The notes under the pieces are model-generated. The model ran no database searches, was not told the origin of the DNA, and saw only the letters and a list, made by a program, of their open reading frames with translations. Positions 21,374-31,653 of a DNA stretch of 64,000 nucleotides are shown here, piece by piece (within the stretch, counting starts at the first letter, position 1; each line of letters begins with the position of its first letter). The position numbers were made by a program, and so were the translations under genes. The stretch is from Prorocentrum cordatum. Lineage: Eukaryota > Sar > Dinophyceae > Prorocentrales > Prorocentraceae. The stretch is from NCBI GenBank assembly GCA_963575745.1, contig CAUYUJ010015280.1, positions 140,001 through 204,000 of the forward strand. The letters run 5' to 3'.

Positions 21374-21877
21374 GTGATGAGGTCTCACCGCAATCTGACG
21401 CACCCGCCGCAAGCTCACTTCCTATGCACCTTACAGCTTGGAGGTACCAGCGAGGAAGCTTTGGAGGCCGCTCGACAATTACGATGGCCAAAATGTGCGG
21501 AGCTCAATCGTCCAGGAATTGGAGCTACAAGGTACCAGATACGCCTCAAGAAAATCACGCAGCTCGGGCACCAGATCGCGATCGACCTGTTCGCGGTGCA
21601 CACGCCGTCAAACGTGGCCGTGGAAATGCTGAACATAGTGGACATCAAGACGGGTTTTCATTTGGTGGCGATGGTATCGTCCAAGAACCCGAGAGACGTG
21701 GCAGCTGCGTTGGAGAGATACTGGATCAGCTGCACAGGAGTACCAACGAGTGTCGTGGCGGACACTGGCGGCGAAGTCTACAAAACTATGAGCAACCTTT
21801 TGGAGGCCCTCGGTACGCAAATGTTCTTTACGTCGGTGGAAGCTCCGTGGAAGAACGGGATGTGCGAGCGTGCTTGA
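21374..21877 (+). pseudogene. Retroviral-type integrase catalytic core (rve)
   Basis: HQIAIDLFAVHTPSN carries the first Asp (codon 21584), TSVVADTGGEVYK the second (21761), and WKNGMCERA the catalytic Glu (21866). Second Asp and Glu are 35 codons apart, the classic D-D-35-E spacing. A TGA at 21875, three codons after the Glu, stops the frame; the same frame then continues as WRMRWKAAITEADIE, so one nonsense change is enough to explain the break. All three catalytic residues are present. Confidence 0.75.
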
Positions 21878-22480
21878 CTTGTCTGGAGGATGAGGTGGAA
21901 GGCTGCCATCACTGAAGCCGACATCGAGATTGAAAACGAGATCACTGCGGCGACTATGATGATCACTTTGGCCAAGAATGCCAGTATCAACGAATCTGGC
22001 TTCAGTCCAACGCATCTGGTGTTGGGACGGGCGCACAAGTTGCCGTGCGGACTCCTAGGCAACAGGGCTTGTTCCGAGCTTGCGTCACACGATTCGGCCG
22101 ACCAGCGGCGCGACATGGCTAAACGGCTGCAAACATACAGCACGGCCAAGATCACCCAGGAGAAGATAATTCTGAACAAGAGACTGAAACGAACTCTTCT
22201 TGACAAAAACTGACCTTCCACCGAACCGAGACATAAATTTGGGCGATGTGGCTACTTCTACCGCGAGGGCAGGAAGAATCAACGTGGATGACGCCGCAAA
22301 GGACCCAATGCCGTTCTCAAATCTCAGCATGGACCCTTGGACGCAACATGATCTACGTGTGCGTACTCTCTACCAAGTGCGACCCAGCGGTGCTACGGCG
22401 AGCATCACCTCATAAAGCGCGAGCAGATGAAGATCATGCCGCCTTCGACCCCATGAGCAAACAGGAAGTTCCCATGGGCG
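21878..22480 (+). pseudogene. Integrase C-terminal region
   Basis: Continues the integrase frame: AKNASINESGFSPTHLVLGRAHKLP, the usual post-core segment of Ty1/copia- and gypsy-like integrases, to a stop at 22211. In another frame follows YFYREGRKNQRG, then RKGPNAVLKS, resembling the basic C-terminal barrel (G-D-x-x-Y-F-x-R, G-P-A/N). It is broken by stops. Confidence 0.5.
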
Positions 22481-22774
22481 ACGCTATCAGAGACCAGCAC
22501 GAGGAAGAGCTCGAGCCGCCAGAGAAGGAGGGCGTGCCAGGGGCGGCGGCGGAGGCGCCGACAGGGGGTCCCCACAGCCAGCCCGATAAATCCGCGCGGA
22601 CCTCCGAACGTTTATGGTGATGCCGTGCTGTATTCTCGGACATAGAGACCCTCCACCTCCACCTTCCATATCTTCCGACCTCCGCGGAAGGTGCGGACAA
22701 AATTCTACATTCAAGGACACCCACATAGATCATATCGAAGGGGGCTGAAGGTTAGGGCGGAAGGTCTGGAAGGT
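22481..22774. other. No recognised feature
   Basis: Short open frames only. 22540-22580 is GC-rich. Nothing was assigned. Confidence 0.4.
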
Positions 22775-22945
22775 GTTTGAAGGGGCCCCAGGACACACAA
22801 ATAAATACACACAACTAAAATTATTCCCAATATTTTGTTATATTTTCTGGGTTTTCGTCTTCCCCCCCACTTCCCATATTTTCCAATTTTTTCTGGGGAA
22901 TCGACGATTCATTGTGTCTGTGTGCTTTTGTTCCTTCCTGGGTTT
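22775..22945. repeat. ~165-bp direct repeat, copy 1
   Basis: CCAGGACACACAAATAAAT, CTGGGTTTTCGTCTTCCC, CCACTTCC and TCTGGGGAATCGA match 23643-23815 in order and orientation. Confidence 0.85.
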
Positions 22946-23284
22946 AATGAAACCTGGTCTAGTGATGTGTGCTGGAGGACGCCCCCCCTGCCCCGTTACA
23001 CTGACCGGAGCTGCCGTCACCCGAAAAAACACCGGCTGCGGCAAACGTGTCTTCGTGATTCTGGCCAGTCCAGGTGCTCCAGGGGGCCCTACCACTAACA
23101 GGGTCGCCTCACCTGGGGCCTTTTGCTATACCCGAACGGGGTTCTCCAAGATCCCAGTTCCTCTCTTGACAGCTAGGGGGAAGCTCTGTTCGTTGGGGGA
23201 AGCTCTGTTCGTAGGAGGAAGGATGGGCTCGGATCGGAGGGCCTTGAAAGGGCTCCACTGGGAGCCACTGTCGGGGGCGTGCAG

Positions 23285-23490
23285 CCTCCCATTACTGGGA
23301 GGAGGAGGAGGAGGAGGAGGAGGAGAAGGAGGAGGAGGAGGAGGAGGACGAGGAGGAGGACGAGGAGGAGGAGGACGAGGAGGAGGAGGACGAGGAGGAG
23401 GAGGCTGAAGAGGCGCGAGGGAGGGGAAGGAGGAGGAGGACGAGGAGGAGGAGGAGGAGGAGGAGGGGGAAGGAGGAGGGGAGGGAGGAG
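23285..23490. repeat. (GGA)n microsatellite
   Basis: GGA/CGAGGA run. Gly/Arg and Pro/Ser frames on either strand are artefacts. Confidence 0.95.
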
Positions 23491-23499
23491 CCGCCTCTT

Positions 23500-23975
23500 G
23501 ACAGGCCGGGGCCCGGCGACGGGCCCCAGGCGACGGGCCCCAGAGGCGGACACGGCGAAACAAAAAAAAACGCCGTCGGGACCCCTTCACGACGCGGAAG
23601 AGGGGTCTGGGTGGCTGCTTGCCTGAAGCTTCCGCCGAAGATGAAGGGCCCAAGGACACACAAATAAATGCACACACATAAAATCATTCCCCATATTTTC
23701 CCATATGTTCTGGGTTTCTGTCTTCCCGCCCACTTCCTATCTTTTCCTATACTTTCTGGGGAATCGAGGATTAACTGTGTCTGTGTGTTTCTTTTCCTCC
23801 TGGGTGGGTGGTGGTTGCTTGCCTGAAGCTTCCGCCGAGGAGAGGGACGGGCTCCCAGGCGACGGACCCCAGAGGCAGAAACGGCAGCAACAAATCGCCG
23901 TCGAGACCACTTCACGACGCGGAGGGGGGTCTGGGTGGCTGCTTGCCTGTAGCTTCCGCTGAAGAGAGGGATGGG
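23500..23975. repeat. ~165-bp direct repeat copy 2 and duplicated 3' block
   Basis: 23643-23815 matches 22775-22945. Around it, GGGCCCCAGAGGC, CACGACGCGGA, GGGGTCTGGGTGGCTGCTTG and TGAAGCTTCCGCCGA occur at both 23515-23640 and 23865-23965. The region is therefore a nested tandem duplication. Confidence 0.8.
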
Positions 23976-25018
23976 CTCCGGCGCGGATCTTTCCGGCCGC
24001 CAGGAAGTCAGGGCTCCTCGGCTACTTCGCGGCCAGCTCGGCGTCGCCGCCAGCCCGGGGCGCCCTGTCTCCGTCGGCGGCCTTGGCCTTCTCGTCGACC
24101 GTCACCGACGCGAGGTGCCGGTGATGAGTAAAGGACGCCACCACCCTGACCTCGGGGCGGGGGCCCGCGCTTCTCCCGCCCCGCGCGCCCGACCTCCCTT
24201 CCCCCGCCCCCCAGCGAGCGCCAGCCCCGCGCCCCGCGCGGCTCCGCCCCTCTCGCTGTCCCGCTGCGTGCTCCTCCCCTGTCCCGTAATGAGCCTCCTG
24301 GCCGCTCACGCCCCCTGTTCGCCCTGCCGGCGCCCCCTCCCTGCGACTTGCCCTGTGACGTCGCCGCCCCCCCTGCGCACACGGCCGTCGCTAGCACGGC
24401 GAGCCCAAGAGTGTGCCCCCTCGGACCTCACGCACACATCCCCCCCGCGAACGCCTCGCGCCTCCTCCCCCCCCCCCTTTCAGAACGTGGCGCCTCGCGT
24501 GTACCCCACGACCCGAAGCGATCGGGCGGCTCCCTCTCCCGCCCCCGAGCCGCCTCCGCCGGCCATGTCGCCCGCGTCCCCGCCTGGTCATAGCGATGCT
24601 CTGCGGAGGAGGGCCAATCGAGACAACGGCGGCCCTACCTGGCGTTTCTCCGCCTTTTCGAGCCTCCTGGAGGTTCCTCGTCGTCGCAACTGGATCCGCA
24701 CCACAACACGGGGCAGGATGGACTCAGGGGTAACTGGAAACCGATTTTGAACAGATTTGGGCTGGGCAGGCGAGCGGGCGTTGTCTAAAAAAGGCCCTCC
24801 TTCGAGCTCTGGGCTCAGTGCTGGATGTTGTGGAGGGTACTGCCGATCGAGGAAGTAAAAACCCTGTGGTCAACCTTCTGGCCATTCCTGGCTCTGTAAG
24901 TCTCTATACACCGGAAGCTTTACCTCCAATGCAGTCTGGCAGCCTCCTAACCTGAACGGGGCGAGGAAGAAAGGAATGATTGGAGGGCGATCTGGACAAG
25001 GGCGGGGGCGGCGGCCGC
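23976..25018. other. GC-rich unique DNA, no convincing gene
   Basis: A plus-strand frame stays open at 23971-24750 (259 codons). Its translation is Pro/Arg/Ala-rich without a domain, and a minus-strand frame is open over the same stretch, as expected from GC content. 24751-25018 shows nothing. Confidence 0.4.
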
Positions 25019-25500
25019 GAATCGCCGGGTCGCCGGGTCGCCGGGTCGCCGGAATGCCGGGTCGCCGGGTCGCCGGGTCGCCGGGTCGCCGGGTCGCCGG
25101 GTCGCCGGGTCATCGGATCACGGGATCGCCGGATAGGGTCGCCAAGTCGCCGGGTCGCCGGGTCGCCGGGTCGCCAGGACGCCGGGACGCCGCGTTGACG
25201 GGTCGCGCCGGGTCGCCGGGTCGCCGGGTCGCCAGGTCGCCGTGTCGCCGGGTCGCCAGGGCGCCGGGTCGCCGGGTCGCCGTGTCGCCGGGTCGCCGGG
25301 ACGCCGCGTTGACGGGTCGCCGGGTCGCCGGGACGCCGGGTCGCCGGGTGGCCAGGTCGCCGGGTCGCCGGGTCGCGGGTCGCCGGGACGCCGGGTCGCC
25401 GGGTCGCCGGGTCGCCGGGTCGCCGCGGGTCGCCGGGTCGCCGGGTCGCCGGGTCGCCGCGAATCGCCGGGTCGCTGGGTCGCCAGGTCGCCGTGGTCTC
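25019..25500. repeat. (CGCCGGGT)n octamer array, locus 1
   Basis: About 60 units of CGCCGGGT with CGCCAGGT, CGCCGGGA and GTTGACGG variants. The unit contains no stop in any phase on either strand, so frames stay open through the array and translate as RRVAGSPG or DPATRRPG 24-base periods. The same octamer forms arrays at 33646 and 45487. Confidence 0.95.
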
Positions 25501-25524
25501 TTGGTTCACCGGTCCAGGTGTCCA

Positions 25525-25740
25525 TGATGAAGACGATTGTGATGATGGTGATGCTAGTGCCGCTGTCGACTCTGTCGCTGACGATGGTGATGCTTGTTGA
25601 TGACGATGCTGATGGTGATGATGATGGCCTGATGGTGATGGTGATGTTGATGGTGATGGTAATGGTGATGGTGATTTGATGATGATGCTGATGATGACGA
25701 CGACGACGCTGATGGTGGTCATGATGATGATGACGATTTA
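25525..25740. repeat. (GAT/GGT)n trinucleotide array
   Basis: GATGATGGTGATG-type repeats. No gene. 25741-25870 continues as purine-rich (GGA)n. Confidence 0.9.
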
Positions 25741-25870
25741 AACCAGGAAGGGGATGATAAGGAGAAGCAAGACGAGGAAGAGGAGTAGGAGGTTAGGGAG
25801 ATCAGGCGAAGTACGAGGGTTGGACGGAAGAAGGAAGACGAGGAGGAGGAGGAGGAGGAGGAGAACATTG

Positions 25871-26984
25871 AGGGGGAGCAGGATGGGGTTGAAGGCGATA
25901 ATTAGCGACACGGACGACGACGGCGACGAATCATCCATACAAGTTTCTGCCAATCTGCCGCTCTTCGGAGCCTCTTCGGAGCCGTTTTGGCGCCCTCTTG
26001 GGCTCCTCTTGGGGCTTTATTGGGCCATCCTGGAGCCACCTCGGGGCCTCGGAAGATCATCGGAAGGGAAAATGCGAGACACAAAAAACACACACAAGTG
26101 CATTTAAGGTTTTGGAAAAATTGGGTTTCTTGGGAGTCTTCTTGGGGGTCCATGGCCACCTGGATTCGTCTTGCGAGGTCATCGGGGCCGCCTGGAGTTT
26201 CTTGGAAGCTATCTTGAGCCGTCTGGGGATATTCTGAGCCATCTTGGAGGCCAGCTTGGGCTCTCTGAGGCCTTCTTGGAGCCATCTTGGGCCACCTTGG
26301 ACGCTCCAATGGGTCGCCGCCCCTCCCGTCCAAACCCAGGGGGAGGGGTCAGCGGGAGAGGTGCAACCTCCCCAAAGGGGAAGAAGGGGAGGTTGGAAGG
26401 GGTAAGCACTCCCCGAAAGAGACGGATAGGGCTTCAGGCGATCGCGACAAGGACGATTACGGCGAATATTCTATTATACAGGCTTTCGCGGATCTTCCGC
26501 TCTAGGACTCTCTTGGGGGCACTTGGGGGCTGTCAGGCCCTCTTGGAGCTACTTGGGACGTCTTGGACGCTCCAATGGGTCGCTGCCCCCATCGTCCAGA
26601 CTCAAGGTGGGATAGCGGGAGGGGCAAGCCCGAGTCCGAAGGCAAAAAAAAAGAGGTTGGAAGAGGAAGCGATCGAACCACCTCCGCCCAGAAGGCTGCT
26701 GTGTTTTTGTTCGGTGTTTGTGTATTTCGCTTTCTTTGGGCCTCGGAAGGTTCCTCGTCGTCACGATCGGATTCGCTTCGAAACCTAGGTCGGCATGCTC
26801 TGGTCCAGAGGTCCGGGGGCTTGGATGCAGATCAAGCTGTCGCCGTCCCCGTCATTCCTCATCCTCCTCCCTCCCTCGTTCCCGTCCTTCTGCTCTCTCT
26901 TCCATTCTTCCCCTCCCCTCCTCTCTCATTCTTCCCTAGTCCTCCTACCGTAGCATTGGCTCGGCTAGCATTGGCTCGGCAGCG
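25871..26984. repeat. Two direct copies of a ~265-bp segment plus degenerate TTGGAGCCATCTTGGG repeats
   Basis: CTCCAATGGGTCGCCGCCCC at about 26310 recurs at about 26573, with CAGCGGGAG, then AAGAAGGGGAGGTTGGAAG recurring near 26650. GATAGGGCTTCAGGCGAT and TCTGCCGCTCTTCGG-like segments also recur. CTCGGAAGGTTCCTCGTCGTC (26745) resembles 24668. No gene is supported. Confidence 0.6.
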
Positions 26985-28420
26985 ATGACGCGGTGCGGCG
27001 TTTGCTCTGCAGACCGCCGGCAACGGTGCAGGTGCCCAGAGGGAACTCCCAGATCCCTCCGGGAATTCCCCGTGAACCCTCGGTTGCAAACGAGACGGCC
27101 CAAAAGGAAAGCTGAGGAAACGAACGCAGCCGAGGAGACCAGAAAGATAGAGGCTGCGGAGGTGAGGAAACCAGAGGAGACCAGTAGAGCCGAGGCGGCC
27201 AGGAAGACAGAGGCTAAGGAGGGCAGGAAGGCAGAGGAGACGGGGAAAACCGAGGAGAACCAGAAAGCGAAAGCTACCCAGGAAAGGAACGCTCAGGAGA
27301 GCAGAAAAGCCGAGGTGGCGAAGAAGGCAGAGGCTGAGAGCAGGAAGGCAGAAGAGACCAGAACAACTGAGGAGGACCGGAAGGCCAAGGCTACGGATGA
27401 CAGGAAAGCTCAGGAGGCCAGAAGCGCCGAGGAGGCCAAGAGGGCGAAGGCTGAGGAGGAGAGGAAAGCAGAGGACACCTACAAGGCCGAGGAGCGGAAA
27501 AGGAGAGGAGGCTTCGGAGAACGACCAGTGGGGAGGGCGCGGGTGGCGCAGGCGCTCGCGGGGCCGCTGGCCGGCTGGAGGAGAAGGCTGGCGCAGCGAC
27601 TGGGCGAGAGGCGGTTGGTCCAAGGACTCGCGGGGGAAGCTGGAAGCCGGCGCTGATTGGGGCCAACAGAAGCGACGCAAGCAGGAAAGCGAGAACGAGG
27701 GCAAGCGCGCTAGGGACCCCACGAAGCGGACTGGCGAGCCCAAAAGGCGCGGGCACTGCAACCGTGGTGTTCGGAGAAGGACATCAAGGTCGCGTTCCAG
27801 GACCTCGCAAAGAAGTGCCACCCTGACAGCGTGAAAGGGGAGCCGGAGACCGTGGCGAAGACCATGTCTACCCTGTTCGTGAGGGCCGCTGAGGCTGGGA
27901 GGGCAGTCCAGGACGCTTCTCTCCGCGCGGCTCACGACGCTGCCTGCTGGGGCCCCAGGGGTCGGCCCGCTTCCCCGCCCCCAAAGGGTGGCCTGCGCAC
28001 GTGTCCCGAACGACGGGGAGGGTCTACTTCTTCAACGAGAAGACCGGCGAGTCCACCTGCGACCTCCCTACGCGGGCCGCCTGACAGGCTTGCCCGCCGG
28101 CTGCCGCGGCTCCGCCGACCGCGCCGAAGCAAAGTATCGTCATCGTCGCCTCGCTGCGCTGCCGCCACCGTCAGGGAAGGGGGTCAGGGGCCGCTGGTCG
28201 AGTGGCCGAGTAGGCAGCTAAAGGGGCACCCAAGAAGGCAGCCAAGAGAGAAGCCACGCAGGCAGCCAGGAAAACACCCAGAGAGGCAGTCAAGAAGGCA
28301 GCCAAGAAGGCAGCAAGAACTCAGCCAAGTAGGCAGCCGAGGAGGCAGCCAGGAAGGCAGCCAAGACGGCGCCCAAGAAGGCAGCTAAGAAGGCAGCCAA
28401 TAAGGCAGCCAAGAAGGCAG
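26985..28420 (+). pseudogene. Broken gene: Lys/Glu/Ala coiled coil, J domain, WW domain, KKAA tail
   Basis: The first frame (26985-27656) encodes ~150 residues of charged repeats such as RKAEETRKAEE, a likely long helix. After a frame change comes SEKDIKVAFQDLAKKCHPDS, a J-domain helix II plus the HPD motif (codons 27819-27827), followed by AEAGRAVQDASLRAAHD, resembling helix III. A further shift leads to GWPAHVSRTTGRVYFFNEKT, a WW domain whose second Trp is Cys (TGC at 28058). The frame stops with TGA at 28082 and TAG at 28210, yet continues in phase into KKAAKREATQAARKTPREAVK, like a histone-H1-type tail. J domains recruit Hsp70; WW domains bind Pro-rich peptides. The combination is unfamiliar to me. 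Confidence 0.5.
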
Positions 28421-28535
28421 CCAAGTAGGCAGCCGAGAAGGCAGCCAAAAAGGCCGCCCAGTAGGCAGCCGGAGAGGCCGCCGGGAGCCAAAAAGGCAGC
28501 CAAGAAGGCAGCCGGAGAGGCAGCCGCGAAGGCAT
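28218..28535. repeat. 12-bp minisatellite (AAGAAGGCAGCC)n
   Basis: About 25 imperfect units that begin as the KKAA-coding tail of the upstream gene and decay into frames with stops (AAGTAGGCAGCC). Expansion of a coding repeat is the likely origin. Confidence 0.85.
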
Positions 28536-28539
28536 CCAA

Positions 28540-28755
28540 CATACGGTTCTCGAAATGTTCCAACCCGCTTCGCATGCAACATCCGCGAAACTCAGGGCCC
28601 CGAGGTGCCTTGACTTGAGATGATCTGGCCGCTTTCGCCAGAAAAATTATCCCAATTCCTGGATCCAAGATGCGGTTCTCGAAGTGTTCCAGAATGTTTT
28701 GCGCGAGACATTCTCGGAACTCTGGGGTCCGAGCCGCTTTGAGTTGAGGTGATTT
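28540..28755. repeat. Tandem duplication of ~130 bp
   Basis: GGTTCTCGAAATGTTCCA at 28543 and GGTTCTCGAAGTGTTCCA at 28673, followed in both by GA-ACTC-GGG-CC-GAG-TGAC/GTTGAG segments. About 75% similar by eye. Confidence 0.7.
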
Positions 28756-29215
28756 GACTAGAGCCAGAACCAAAACCAGAGCCATAACCAGAACCAGAGC
28801 CAGAACGAGAGCCAGAACCAGAACGAACCAGAGCCAGAACCAGAAACAGAGCCAGAACCAGAACCTGAGCCAGAAGCATAACCAGAGAATGATGACGACA
28901 GCCAGAGCCAGAGCGAGATTCAGAGCCAGGACCAGAGCCCGCAGCAGAGCCAAAACCAAAGAAATAAACCGAACCAGAACCAATACCACGACCCAATCGC
29001 TAACCCGAGCCAGGAGCAATACCATGAGCAGAACAAGAGACATAAGCAGTGCCAGCGAGGGGTTCGCACCGAAATCTGGAAGCAGAACCGCAGGTAGAAC
29101 CAGAGCCAGAAGCAAAAGCAAAGCCCGACCAACAGCCAGAGTTGTACCCACACCGCTTGCAGAAGCACACAAATGTCAGAACCCAAATCCAGAACCAGAG
29201 CCAAAGCCATCGTCG
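28756..29215. repeat. (AACCAGAGCCAG)n minisatellite
   Basis: CAGAACCAGAGC units, degenerating after 28920. Arg/Thr and Leu/Val frames are artefacts. Confidence 0.9.
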
Positions 29216-29345
29216 GCACCATCATCATCACCATCATGATGATAATAATAAGGTTCAGCATCATCGTGACCAGCATCGTCATCATCGTCGCAACCATCAT
29301 CATTTCCATTGTCGCGCGCGTCGTCGTCGTTGTCACCAGGGCCAA
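29216..29345. repeat. (CAT)n microsatellite
   Basis: CATCATCATCACCATCATG-type repeats. 29346-29680 has no recognised feature. Confidence 0.85.
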
Positions 29346-29681
29346 CATCGTTGCCCGCGCCGCCAACATGAGAACCACCCGCCCCTAGGGGGCCCGTTTT
29401 CGAATCAAGGTTGAGCCCGCGCGAGCGCGCCGCGCTGTCGCCCCTTTTGCAGCGTGGAGCTAGGACTGGCGAAGATGGTTGGCGAGCCGGGGGCAGATTT
29501 TCCATTTAGTACACTAATGCATCCGTTACCTGCAGCTGCCTTTGGGGTCGTGGCACGCGCGCAATCATGCGCGCCACAGGAATTGGCTCCGCCTTTTGTG
29601 TGATCTTTGCTGCGCAAAGAACTGAAGGTAGAGGCTGCAGATAACGCAATCAAGAATGCATTGTGAAAGCTCCAATCGCAC

Positions 29682-30650
29682 GTGGGAGTTGGGAATACCA
29701 GAGATCACGACTTGAATCATCCAGCATTGAAGGAGATACAGGAATTGCGCCCCGAGTCGGAGACTGCACTTCTCTCGTCCACACACGGCCAATGCCCGAA
29801 ATGCGAAAAGATTGATTTGGTGATCCAGCCAGACAAAAAGCAGAGGCCGCATTGGGAACAAATGGGAAGAACGGGGCGCGGCTCCTGCTTCGCAGGATTT
29901 TCGAGTCCGAATCTACACTCCCGGCGCAGGGGTCCAATATTGTAGATTCCGTGGGGAATACTGTCCATCCTGCAAGTGCTACTCCGCCGGCAATTGGAGG
30001 TACAGAAAGAATGCGGGCATCGACGGTCGCGCAAACTTCGGCAAGATGTCTGGCATCACCGCCGTGTCCACGCAGGCGGCCTTGCCATGCTTTGTGGTGG
30101 CCCGGGAGAAAGCGTGGTACGCGGTGGACCTGCAGCTGTTGCAGTTCATAACTGGTGACTTGCAACACAGCGGCGGCACGTTCACATCTGCCATCCACAC
30201 GTGGGCCAAGCTGCAGGGCGTGAGCAGCAAAACCTCATCCTGGGCGACTTCATGACACTGACAGACCACGCGCGCGTGCGTCTGGAGGACGCCTGGTACA
30301 TGCACACTTCGTTGGGCAGGAGCCAACGTTGGGAATTGCGAGTGGTCTTTCACGGAGAGCGGCATAGAGCGCGCCCTTGCGAATATTGTGGCATGCGCGC
30401 GAAGGGCGCACTTGGCGCGCATCGCGGAGCACGCGCGGACGTGTCCGAAATGCGTTGACAAGCTCGTGGCGTTGCTTGATGGCAAGCGCGGCGCCCGCCG
30501 ATTCATCTGCGGCGGCTTGGAAGGCAATGAAATGAACCCATGGAGGGCCTGGAGTTGGAGTTGTACATTGGCTGCCAACGGAATGCCCCCACGAACCAAT
30601 TATTTTGCAAGTTCTGCCGCCCGTCAAAGATAGAACAAGCGCACTTGATA
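29682..30650 (+). pseudogene. Broken Cys-rich gene, possible transposon-derived zinc-cluster family
   Basis: Plus-strand pieces in changing frames. CPKCEKIDLVIQPDKKQRPH (CxxC) comes first, then VQYCRFRGEYCPSCKCYS (C-x4-5-CxxCxC), NWRYRKNAGIDG, REKAWYAVDLQLLQFITGDL and HSGGTFTSAIHTWAK. Next come VRLEDAWYMHTSL, ARIAEHARTCPKCVDKLVALLDGK and finally IGCQRNAPTNQLFCKFC. The regular Cys pairs suggest zinc-binding clusters. I recall a dinoflagellate-expanded family with the same layout (Cys cluster, AWxAVDxQLLQF, H-x-C-x-x-K plus LLDGK, terminal GC...FCxxC), but I cannot name it. At least three frame changes make it non-functional as assembled. Confidence 0.4.
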
Positions 30651-31496
30651 CCCCGGAAAGAGATCTTGGGCGTCGCTCCTCCTGGACCGGCCGCTGACGG
30701 CGTCTCCGCGCTGCGGCGCGCGATGAGCTGCTACGACCCCGATTTGCCGGGGAGCCCCTTCGACGCGCACTTGCCGCGAGCCGAGGTGGACAAGGACTTG
30801 CTGGCGAAGTTCGAGAAGTCGTCGCTTCGAAGCTGGGGCGGCCACGGCAACAGGAAGTCGCGCCTGGCGCGGATCAAAGGAAACCGGCAACCTGCGCGCT
30901 GGCTGAGGAAACAGACGCCGGCCTGTGAGCCGCCCAGCTCGGTCGCAGCGAGCGCCGGCGCAAGCGCTCAGGGCGGGGCAAAGAAAATTCGGCGCGGCTC
31001 TGCTTCTCGGGCGCCAGCCCAGAAGGCGGCCCAGGCGGGCAGAGGCCGCAGGGGCGAGGCCGCGGGCATTTCGCGCCGATCAGGAAGAGGGAGTGCTGGC
31101 GGGGCCTTGGCCACGGCGCCGAAGCGGCCAGCTCCAGCCAGGTCGACGAAGCGGCCGGCGGCGGCCGACATGGGCAGCAGCGCAAGCAGCGCCCACTCAT
31201 TGAGGAGCCGCTGCAAGGGACGGCTTGCTCTGGACAGCAACCAGGAGGAAGCTATCCAGGCGTGCGGCGTCGACAAACTCCACGGAAGCAACGGAGTCAG
31301 ACGCTGCGCTGGGGGCATCGTGACAGCAGTAACATCGCGCGGCGCGCTGGTGGACTGGATGGAGCTCTTCCGGGGCGAGTCCATCGAGCTGCTGTATGCG
31401 TTCGCGCTGCGGCTTCACAGGGGCGGATGGCGACGCCCGAGGTTCCGCTCATGTCACGAGCCCCCCCAATTCGGCCAGCGTGGAGGGAGGGATTGA
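30651..31496 (+). CDS. Basic, Ala/Arg-rich C-terminal extension or separate exon
   Basis: Continues in frame with the final FCKFC motif. About 280 residues rich in Ala, Arg, Lys and Gly (KKIRRGSASRAPAQKAAQAG), ending QFGQRGGRD. GC content is high and a minus frame is open over part of it. Coding is plausible only because it is in phase with the preceding Cys motif. No domain. Confidence 0.25.
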   Translation, partial: PRKEILGVAPPGPAADGVSALRRAMSCYDPDLPGSPFDAHLPRAEVDKDLLAKFEKSSLRSWGGHGNRKSRLARIKGNRQPARWLRKQTPACEPPSSVAASAGASAQGGAKKIRRGSASRAPAQKAAQAGRGRRGEAAGISRRSGRGSAGGALATAPKRPAPARSTKRPAAADMGSSASSAHSLRSRCKGRLALDSNQEEAIQACGVDKLHGSNGVRRCAGGIVTAVTSRGALVDWMELFRGESIELLYAFALRLHRGGWRRPRFRSCHEPPQFGQRGGRD

Positions 31497-31653
31497 AGGG
31501 TCGATGGGGTCGTGAAAGGGCGCAATAGGGGGATGGAGACGCGGAAATGGAGGGGAGGGAGAGGAAGGAAAGGAGGGGGGGGGGCGGGGGGGGAGAAGGG
31601 CGAGGGGAGGGGAAAGGGAAGAGAGATGGAGGAATGAAAACACGCATGCACGG
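31497..31653. repeat. G-rich purine run
   Basis: GGAGGGAGAGGAAGGAAAGG and GGGGGGGGCGGGGGGG. No gene. Confidence 0.8.

Larger units (their letters stand above)
20040..22480 (+). mobile_element. Decayed DDE-integrase retroelement with methyltransferase-like domain
   Basis: Plus-strand order: an unassigned N-terminal stretch, a methyltransferase-like domain (20325-20860), an acidic linker, the integrase core (21374-21880) and the integrase C-terminal part (to ~22480). No RT was found in the window, so the element is partial or continues elsewhere. This polyprotein arrangement, as far as I recall it, is common in dinoflagellate genomes. Frames break near 20766 and 21200, and in-frame stops occur at 21875 and 22211. 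Confidence 0.55.

Noticed and set aside
23971-24750. 259-codon plus-strand frame
   Set aside because: Pro/Arg/Ala-rich translation of very GC-rich DNA with an open opposite strand and no domain.
24980-25722. Long overlapping frames on both strands (RRVAGSPG / ATRRPGDP proteins), also at 33529-34643 and 45344-45844
   Set aside because: They follow from an octamer without stop codons. Outside the array the frames end or change composition.
25970-25995. Possible spliced-leader relic (GGAGCCGTTTTGGC)
   Set aside because: It lies inside a degenerate GGAGCC/TTTTGGG repeat tract, lacks the CTCAAG end, and no gene follows.
26859-27935. 358-codon minus-strand Leu/Arg/Ser-rich frame
   Set aside because: It is the antisense of the Lys/Glu/Ala repeat region, where the plus strand shows the HPD and WW motifs.
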